Shown here: positions 14,165-19,132 of the stretch, in pieces | Layout: each line of letters begins with the position of its first letter | Position numbering within the stretch: the stretch's first letter is position 1 | Assembly: GCA_050698355.1 (NCBI GenBank) | Contig: JBOHBN010000078.1 | Coordinates: 1 to 19,132 of the forward strand | Direction of reading: 5' to 3' | Length of the DNA stretch: 19,132 bases | DNA from: JBOHBN01 sp050698355 | GTDB taxonomy: Bacteria; Actinomycetota; Actinomycetes; Streptosporangiales; WHST01 | Position numbers and translations under genes: made by a program | The notes under the pieces: model-generated | What the model saw: the letters and a program-made list of their open reading frames with translations, nothing else | Databases searched by the model: none | What the model was told of the DNA's origin: nothing

Positions 14165-14187
14165 GGAGAATGTTACTCGCCAGTACT
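14147..14187. promoter_or_regulatory. Double-palindrome operator before the fadE5-like gene
   Basis: Arms 14149-14164 (TACTGGCGAGTAACAT) and 14170-14185 are perfect 16-bp reverse complements around GGAGA. Each arm contains a smaller palindrome. GTTACT-GGCG-AGTAAC (14147-14162) has perfect 6-bp arms; GTTACT-CGCC-AGTACT (14172-14187) matches at four of six. The two centres are 25 bp apart. This is typical of a site for two repressor dimers, for example a TetR-family fatty-acid regulator. The cognate regulator is not in this window. Confidence 0.7.
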
Positions 14188-14205
14188 ACCGCTCGGAGCC
14201 GCCCG

Positions 14206-16038
14206 ATGAGCCACTACAAGAGCAACCTTCGCGACATCGAGTTCAACCTGTTCGAGGTGTTCGGGCGCGGTGAGCTGCTGGGACGCGAGCCGTTCGACGA
14301 ACTGGACGAGGAGACCGTACGCGGCATCCTCGCCGAGGTCGACCGGCTCGCGACAGAGGAGCTCGCCGGTTCGTTCGCCGACGGCGACCGCAACCCGCCG
14401 GTATGGGACCCGCAGGCGCGCAGCGTCACCGTGTCGGAGAGCCTGCGCCGCTCGTACCAGGCGTGGATGGACGCCGAGTGGTGGCGGCTGGAGATCCCAC
14501 CGGAGCTCGGCGGCACGCTGGCACCGCGCAGCCTGAAGTGGGCGGTGACCGAGCTTGCCCTGGGCGCCAACCCGGCGGTGCCCATCTACGCCAGCGGGCC
14601 GAACTTCGCGTACGTGCTTCAGCGGCTCGGCACCCCCGAGCAACAGGCGCTCGGGCAGCTCATGCTCGACAAGGGATGGACCGCCACCATGGACCTGACC
14701 GAGCCGGACGCCGGCTCCGATGTCGGCGCGGGCCGCACCAAGGCGACTCAGCAGGGCGACGGCAGCTGGCACGTCGAGGGCGTGAAGCGGTTCATCACGA
14801 GCGGGGAACACGACCTCGCGGAGAACATCATCCACTACGTCCTCGCCAGGCCCGAGGGCGCCGCCCCGGGCACCAAGGGCCTGTCACTGTTCCTCGTACC
14901 CAAGTTCCACTTCGCGGCCGACGGCACGCTCGGCGAGCGCAACGGGGTGTACGCGAGCAACCTCGAGCACAAGATGGGCCTCAAGGCGTCTACCACGTGC
15001 GAGCTGCGGTTCGGCGAGGACCAACCAGCTGTCGGGTACCTGCTCGGTGGCGTGCACGACGGCATCAAGCAGATGTTCATGATGATCGAGTTCGCCCGAA
15101 TGCTCGTCGGCACCAAGGCGATCGCGACGCTCTCCACCGCGTACCTCAACGCGCTCGACTTCGCGAAGGAGCGCGTGCAGGGCGCCGACCTGACCCAGCA
15201 GACCGACAAGACCGCGCCCAGGGTGACGATCACCCACCACCCCGACGTCCGGCGCATGCTGATGCTGCAGAAGGCGTACGCGGAGGGCTTGCGTTCGCTG
15301 GTGATCTACACCGCGACGTACCAGGATGCTGTGCTTGCCGCCGAGACCGAGGGCCGCGTCGACGAAGAGGCACACCGGATGAACGACCTGCTGCTCCCGA
15401 TCGTCAAGGGCTTCGGCTCGGAGAAGTCGTACGAGCTGCTGTCGGTCGCGCTGCAGACGTTCGGTGGCTCCGGGTACCTGCAGGACTACCCGATCGAGCA
15501 GTACATCCGGGACGCGAAGATCGACACGCTGTACGAGGGCACGACCGGAATCCAGGGCCAGGACCTGTTCTTCCGCAAGATCGTGAAGGACAAGGCGCAG
15601 GCGCTGACCAAGCTCGGCGGCGAGATCAAGGAGTTCGTCGAGAGCGCCGCCGGCAACGGCCAGCTCAAGGAGGAGCGCGCGGCGCTCGGCCGGGCGCTCG
15701 AGGACGTGCAGGCGATGGTGGGTCAGATGTTCGGCTGGGCGATGGCGTCCCAGGAGGCCGACGCCACCAACGAGCTGTACAAGGTCGGCCTCAACACCAC
15801 CCGAGCCCTCACCGCGATCGGTGACGTGCTGGTCGGGTGGCTGCTGCTACGCCAGGCCGACGTCGCGTTGGCGGCGCTGACCGGTGGCCCGTCGGAGCGG
15901 GACCGGCGGTTCTACGAGGGCAAGGTCGCCGCGGCCCGGTTCTTCGCGGCCAACCAGCTGCCCCGGATCCGCGCCGAGCGCAAGGCGCTCGAGGCCACAA
16001 CACTCGACCTGATGGAGCTGGACGAGAGGGCGTTCTAG
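14206..16038 (+). CDS. fadE5: FadE5-like acyl-CoA dehydrogenase
   Basis: This 610-residue flavoenzyme catalyses the first step of fatty-acid beta-oxidation, alpha,beta-dehydrogenation of acyl-CoA with FAD. The start MSHYKSNLRDIEFNLFEVFG, the length and many internal stretches match my recollection of mycobacterial FadE5 (about 611 residues, broad chain-length range). Visible features are the N-terminal helical domain, the FAD-contacting LTEPDAGSDVGAGRTKA (164-180), EGVKRFITSG (191-200), LGGSG-like TFGGSGYLQDYPIEQYIRD (418-436) and the catalytic base E444 in TLYEGTTGIQ. A C-terminal helical extension beyond residue 470 (acetyl-CoA dehydrogenase-like C-terminal domain) follows. The ATG at 14206 has a GGAG at 14195-14198 with 7-base spacing; an in-frame upstream ATG at 14137 lies in the promoter and is rejected. 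Expression is probably controlled by the double palindrome. Confidence 0.93.
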   Translation: MSHYKSNLRDIEFNLFEVFGRGELLGREPFDELDEETVRGILAEVDRLATEELAGSFADGDRNPPVWDPQARSVTVSESLRRSYQAWMDAEWWRLEIPPELGGTLAPRSLKWAVTELALGANPAVPIYASGPNFAYVLQRLGTPEQQALGQLMLDKGWTATMDLTEPDAGSDVGAGRTKATQQGDGSWHVEGVKRFITSGEHDLAENIIHYVLARPEGAAPGTKGLSLFLVPKFHFAADGTLGERNGVYASNLEHKMGLKASTTCELRFGEDQPAVGYLLGGVHDGIKQMFMMIEFARMLVGTKAIATLSTAYLNALDFAKERVQGADLTQQTDKTAPRVTITHHPDVRRMLMLQKAYAEGLRSLVIYTATYQDAVLAAETEGRVDEEAHRMNDLLLPIVKGFGSEKSYELLSVALQTFGGSGYLQDYPIEQYIRDAKIDTLYEGTTGIQGQDLFFRKIVKDKAQALTKLGGEIKEFVESAAGNGQLKEERAALGRALEDVQAMVGQMFGWAMASQEADATNELYKVGLNTTRALTAIGDVLVGWLLLRQADVALAALTGGPSERDRRFYEGKVAAARFFAANQLPRIRAERKALEATTLDLMELDERAF

Positions 16039-16119
16039 CACCGGGCGGCGGCGTGGCCAGGCGCGGCGCGGGTGTTGCTAGCGTTTGTGGGGCAGACGCC
16101 GTAACTACCGGGAGCGCGC

Positions 16120-17064
16120 ATGAACCAGCCAGGCGACCACGGCTGGCAGGCACCCGACGGGCCCGACGAGCAGCATCGCGACCAGGGACCGCCACCGTCG
16201 GAGTGGTTTGGGCAACTGCCGAGTACGTGGCCCGAACATGCACCGCCCCCGCGTCCGCACGCCGCGGCACCGCCTCACCCCGTAGCGCCGCCGCCGTACG
16301 GCGGGACGCCGCTGCCACCGCCGGTGCCGCCGGGTCGGCCAGTGCCTCCGGGTGCGCCCGGATGGGTCCAGCCGGTCGCCTGGAGACCGGCTCCTCCGCC
16401 CCGCCGCGTCGCTCCGCCGGTGCCGGTGCCCGAGTCACAAGATGAGGGACGCCCGCCACCGCCGAAGATGCAGCTACCGCCGGTGCCCGGCTACCAGACG
16501 AGGGCGCCCGAACTGCCGACAGCCAGGCGGGTGCCCGGCGATCTTCCGCTGGTGATCCGGCCGCGGGTCAGCCGGTGGGTCCTGCTGTTCGTCACCGGTA
16601 TGCTCGTCGTCGTCGGCGTGCCCACCGCTGTGGTGTTCGCCAGTGCCGGCTGGCCGGCCGCGCTGCTCACCCTCGCCGGCACCCTGCTCGGATACACGCT
16701 GCTGTGCAGCTTCGTGATCTACACCCAGGCCTCCGGGGGGCCGTTGCTCTCCGCCGACCGTGACGGCGTGTGGATCAGGGCCCGCAAGTGGCCGGTGAAG
16801 GCGGTGCGCGTCCCGTGGGAGCTGATCGCCGAGGTCCGCACCAAGCGCTGGCTCGTGGAGAAGGTGCTCTGCGTCGTCCCCCGCGACGACCGGGTGGGCC
16901 GGTTCAGCGACCTGTGGTCGGCGGGCGACCAGATGATGAACACCGCGTACTTCGGTACGCCGCTCACCGCTTCGGTGGTATACGGCGACACCCCCGAGCA
17001 GGATGCGTTGTGCAGGCTTTCGGAGCTGTCCGCCGGCCGGTCCCGCATCCGCGTCCCGACCTGA
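16120..17064 (+). CDS. Proline-rich two-helix membrane protein
   Basis: The product has 314 residues. The ATG is preceded by GGGAG (16110-16114) at 5 bases. Residues 1-140 are hydrophilic and very Pro-rich (runs of PPP, many APP/VPP), with no charge clustering, typical of disordered cytoplasmic tails in actinomycete membrane proteins. Two adjacent hydrophobic helices (about 152-172 and 178-201) form a hairpin in the membrane, which puts both ends on the same side. The C-terminal 110 residues (LLSADRDGVWIRARKWPVKAVRVPWELIAEVRTKRW...) look like a small beta domain resembling bacterial PH-like (bPH) domains that follow a two-helix hairpin. That assignment is an inference from the layout and the VPWELIAEVR pattern. 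Function unknown. It follows the fadE5-like gene after 81 bp and ends at a strong terminator. Confidence 0.78.
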   Translation: MNQPGDHGWQAPDGPDEQHRDQGPPPSEWFGQLPSTWPEHAPPPRPHAAAPPHPVAPPPYGGTPLPPPVPPGRPVPPGAPGWVQPVAWRPAPPPRRVAPPVPVPESQDEGRPPPPKMQLPPVPGYQTRAPELPTARRVPGDLPLVIRPRVSRWVLLFVTGMLVVVGVPTAVVFASAGWPAALLTLAGTLLGYTLLCSFVIYTQASGGPLLSADRDGVWIRARKWPVKAVRVPWELIAEVRTKRWLVEKVLCVVPRDDRVGRFSDLWSAGDQMMNTAYFGTPLTASVVYGDTPEQDALCRLSELSAGRSRIRVPT

Positions 17065-17083
17065 CGACACCCGCACGGTACTG

Positions 17084-17115
17084 ATGTGCCCCCGCCCAGC
17101 TGGGCGGGGGCACAT
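17084..17115. terminator. Bidirectional intrinsic terminator
   Basis: A perfect 32-bp palindrome (arms 17084-17099 and 17100-17115) folds as a 14-bp stem ATGTGCCCCCGCCC closed by an AGCT loop. It lies 20 bp after the proline-rich protein stop and 24 bp from the stop of the convergent binding-protein gene, so it can serve both strands. There is no T-run, as is usual in high-GC actinomycetes. Confidence 0.85.
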
Positions 17116-17138
17116 GTAGCGGGTGCAGCAGACGGTGG

Positions 17139-18062
17139 CTACTTCAGCCACGCCTTCCACACATCCTTGTTCTGGTCCATCCACTTGGTCGTTGCCTTGG
17201 CCTGAGCTTCCTTGCCCTTGCCGGCGGCCTCGCGGGCAGCCTCAAGCGACTGCAGCTGGTCCGGGGTCATCTTGAAGTTCTGGAGCCAGCCGGTGACCTT
17301 CTTGTTGCTCGAGGCGAACTGCTTCGAGGTGATCGTGTGCAGCTTGTCCGGCTTGCCCCACGCGTTCTTCGGATCCTTCAGGTAGTGGATCTTGTACTTC
17401 TTGAACGCCCAGTGCGGACGCCACAGCGTCACGACGATCGGCTTGTGCGCGCCGATCGCCTTCTGCAGCGCGGCGAGCATCGCCGGCGTGCTGCTCGGCA
17501 CGACCGTGTATCCGGCCTGCTTCAGCCCGTACTTCGGTACGACCTTGCTCTTCAGCGCGTGCATCTCACCGGCGGACGCCTCGATGCCGGTGATCTTCCC
17601 GTCGAACATCGATGCCTTACCCTTGAGATCGCTGAGCGACTGCAACTTCACGTAGTCGGGTACCGCGAGCCCGACGTCGGCAGGATGGAACCAGATGCCG
17701 TCGTCGTGCACCTTGTCGCCGTACTTCTTCCAGTAGTTCGCGTGGATCGTCGGCAGCCAGACATCGAAGAACATGTCCAGGTCACCGGTCGCGACACCGT
17801 TGAAGAGCGGGCCGGCGTCGAGCTGCTTGGTGTCGACGGTGTAGCCCTTCTTCTCCAGGATCTGCTTCCACACCTCGGTGGCGGCGAGATCCTCGTCCCA
17901 CGGGATGTAGCCGATGGTGACGGTCTTCGACGCACTGCTGCCGCCACCGCCGCCACCGCCCGAGTTATTGCTCGTGCCACCGCCACATGCTCCCATTGCC
18001 AGCGACATCGCGCCCGCGACGGCGACGGCCGCGACGGCACGCCGCATCCTTCTCGTTCGCAC
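17139..18062 (-). CDS. Glycine betaine/choline ABC transporter substrate-binding lipoprotein
   Basis: This 307-residue lipoprotein starts at GTG (18062), supported by a GAGGAG ribosome-binding site 7 bases upstream; an internal ATG at 18047 is less likely. The signal peptide ends in a lipobox, SLAMGAC, with the lipid-modified C26. A Gly/Ser linker (GGGTSNNSGGGGGGGSS) follows, then an OpuAC-type type II periplasmic-binding fold. Aromatic residues expected for quaternary-amine binding are present: IPWDED early, FFDVWLPTIHANYW (about 98-111) and VVTLWRPHWAF near residue 220. It captures compatible solutes such as glycine betaine, proline betaine or choline and delivers them to the permease encoded 57 bp upstream. 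The exact ligand cannot be told. It is the last gene of the operon and ends at the bidirectional terminator. Confidence 0.9.
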   Translation of the reverse strand: MRTRRMRRAVAAVAVAGAMSLAMGACGGGTSNNSGGGGGGGSSASKTVTIGYIPWDEDLAATEVWKQILEKKGYTVDTKQLDAGPLFNGVATGDLDMFFDVWLPTIHANYWKKYGDKVHDDGIWFHPADVGLAVPDYVKLQSLSDLKGKASMFDGKITGIEASAGEMHALKSKVVPKYGLKQAGYTVVPSSTPAMLAALQKAIGAHKPIVVTLWRPHWAFKKYKIHYLKDPKNAWGKPDKLHTITSKQFASSNKKVTGWLQNFKMTPDQLQSLEAAREAAGKGKEAQAKATTKWMDQNKDVWKAWLK

Positions 18063-18119
18063 TGTGACTCTCCTCGCCTTCGATTCTTACTACCTATTCG
18101 TGCGTCACTCCCTGGCGGT

Positions 18120-19085
18120 TCAGCCGCTGCCTCCGCCTGCGCCAACCGCGCCCCGGCGACCCTTCTCCATCGCCTCGGCCATCTCCCGCTCGTCGTCCCG
18201 CTCGACGTCGCCGGGCGACCGCGGGGCCTTCGACCGCCTCCTGCCCCGACGCTGCGACAGGTCGGCGAGACCACCGGTCAGCCGGTCCAGGTAGATCGCG
18301 AGGATCACCACCGAGATGCCGGCCTCGAACCCACCCGCGATGTCGAGACTCTGCAGTCCCGCGACGACGGGCACACCGAGGCCGGGCGCCCCGACAAGCG
18401 CCGCGACGACGACCATGGACAGCGACAGCATGATCACCTGGTTGATGCCGGCCATGATGGATGGCATCGCGAGCGGGAGCTGCACCTCACGCAGGATCTG
18501 GCCGGGCTTGGACCCGAACGCGTGTGCGGCCTCGACGACCTCGCGGTCGACCTGCCGGATGCCCAGCTCGGTGAGCCTCACCCCGGGCGGGATCGCGAAG
18601 ATGATGGTGGCGACCACGCCCGGCGGTTTGCCGATGCCGAAGAAGAACACGGCTGGGAGCAGGTAGACGAAGACCGGCAGCGTCTGCATGAAGTCGAGCA
18701 CCGGGCGTATCACCACGCTGGCCTGGCGAGAGCGCGACGCCAGGATGCCGACGGGCACCCCGATCGCGACCGCGATGACCGTAGCCACGATCACGAGCGC
18801 CAGCGTCATCATCGCGTCGCTCCACAGGTGCATGCTGTCGATCAGCAGGAACGCGATGGCGGTGAAGATCGGTAGGCTCGGCTTGCGCTTCACCACGAGG
18901 GCGATAGCGACCAGGATCGCGGTCATCAGGTACGGGTGTGGAGCTTGTAACCCGCCGTCCACATGCACCACGAGGAAGTTCAGGATCGCGGCGATCCCGT
19001 CGAAGAACGCCGCCACGTTCGTGGTGAGCCAGTTGATGATGTCGGCGATCCAGGCGCCGAGCGGGATGCGCGGTAGCTCAGGCAC
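18120..19085 (-). CDS. Glycine betaine/proline ABC transporter permease
   Basis: This 321-residue ProW/OpuAB-type (BPD_transp_1) permease starts at GTG (19085), with GAGAAGGTG about 7 bases upstream. An N-terminal amphipathic region and helices (about 11-40, 52-66, 71-82) precede the core transport domain (about 90-275). The core carries the ATPase-coupling EAA loop EAAHAFGSKPGQILREVQLP (185-204). The 40-residue C-terminal tail is highly charged, then Gly-rich (RRGRRRSKAPRS...DDEREMAEAMEKGRR), longer than usual for the family and of unknown role. It forms the membrane channel of an osmoprotectant importer with the binding protein downstream and the ATPase upstream, whose reading frame it overlaps by 8 bases. 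Confidence 0.92.
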   Translation of the reverse strand: MPELPRIPLGAWIADIINWLTTNVAAFFDGIAAILNFLVVHVDGGLQAPHPYLMTAILVAIALVVKRKPSLPIFTAIAFLLIDSMHLWSDAMMTLALVIVATVIAVAIGVPVGILASRSRQASVVIRPVLDFMQTLPVFVYLLPAVFFFGIGKPPGVVATIIFAIPPGVRLTELGIRQVDREVVEAAHAFGSKPGQILREVQLPLAMPSIMAGINQVIMLSLSMVVVAALVGAPGLGVPVVAGLQSLDIAGGFEAGISVVILAIYLDRLTGGLADLSQRRGRRRSKAPRSPGDVERDDEREMAEAMEKGRRGAVGAGGGSG

Positions 19086-19131
19086 TGCCGGTCACCTTCT
19101 CGGGTTGTTGGGTCGCCGTAGCGTGCTCAGG
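19078..19131 (-). CDS. C-terminal end of the transporter ATPase (partial)
   Basis: The last 17 codons of a minus-strand frame entering from the right edge read PEHATATQQPEKVTGSA and stop at 19080-19078. The stop overlaps the permease start (GTGCCTGA) by 8 bases, as is common in ABC operons. The position upstream of the permease suggests a ProV/OpuAA-type ATPase. No domain is visible in this tail, and a second frame stopping 14 bases earlier is also possible. Confidence 0.4.
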   Translation of the reverse strand, partial: PEHATATQQPEKVTGSA

Positions 19132-19132
19132 T

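Noticed and set aside
14403..15824. A 473-codon plus-strand frame inside the fadE5-like gene
   Set aside because: It is an out-of-frame shadow rich in Arg/Ala/Gly/Pro; the overlapping frame is a near-full-length match to FadE5.
17337..18875. A 512-codon plus-strand open frame opposite the ABC transporter genes
   Set aside because: It is antisense to two clearly recognisable genes, its translation is Arg/His/Asp-rich without domain character, and it spans a known gene boundary. Long antisense frames are expected at this GC content.

Overview
The window is high-GC DNA with strong third-position G/C bias, GTG starts and several probable leaderless or palindrome-controlled promoters. Gene content fits an actinomycete: a FadE5-type acyl-CoA dehydrogenase closely resembling the mycobacterial protein, DUF1707 and DUF4232 proteins, a PIG-L deacetylase, and an ArsR regulator coupled to a serine hydrolase. 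I cannot resolve the genus. The region reads as ordinary chromosome carrying one insertion sequence and one gene remnant.

Layout, left to right. A complete ISL3-family insertion sequence (2-1423) opens the window. Next is a minus-strand group read right to left: HAD hydrolase (5173-5844), GT39-type membrane glycosyltransferase (3685-5160), DUF1707 protein (2974-3582) and MFS exporter-like protein (1551-2852). A small secreted Ser/Thr/Pro-rich protein (6075-6428, plus) converges with an IclR-type regulator (6441-7223, minus). That regulator is divergent from an unrecognised helical protein (7323-7766, plus). An ArsR-type regulator and a membrane-tailed beta-lactamase-fold hydrolase form a translationally coupled pair (7771-9755, minus), with a probable self-regulated leaderless promoter. 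A C-terminal remnant of a second ArsR-like regulator (9838-9924) and a 17-bp perfect hairpin lie between this pair and a C45-type Ntn acyltransferase/hydrolase (10092-11159).

The right half holds a secreted DUF4232 protein (11193-11753, minus) divergent from a polytopic membrane protein (11987-12982, plus). A 329-bp gap follows, containing an inverted repeat and a short reading frame ending in a cysteine-codon cluster. Then come a PIG-L deacetylase (13312-14130), the fadE5-like gene behind a double-palindrome operator (14206-16038), and a proline-rich two-TM protein (16120-17064). A strong bidirectional terminator closes that group. A glycine-betaine/choline-type ABC importer runs in from the right edge on the minus strand: ATPase C-terminus, permease, lipoprotein binding protein.

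The most interesting signals are regulatory rather than a new multi-gene system: the cysteine-rich leader-like reading frame before the PIG-L gene, the 37-bp perfect inverted repeat over the fadE5-like promoter, the ArsR operator/leaderless promoter, and the decayed regulator next to it. I saw no CRISPR array, tRNA, rRNA, recognisable riboswitch or convincing defence locus.
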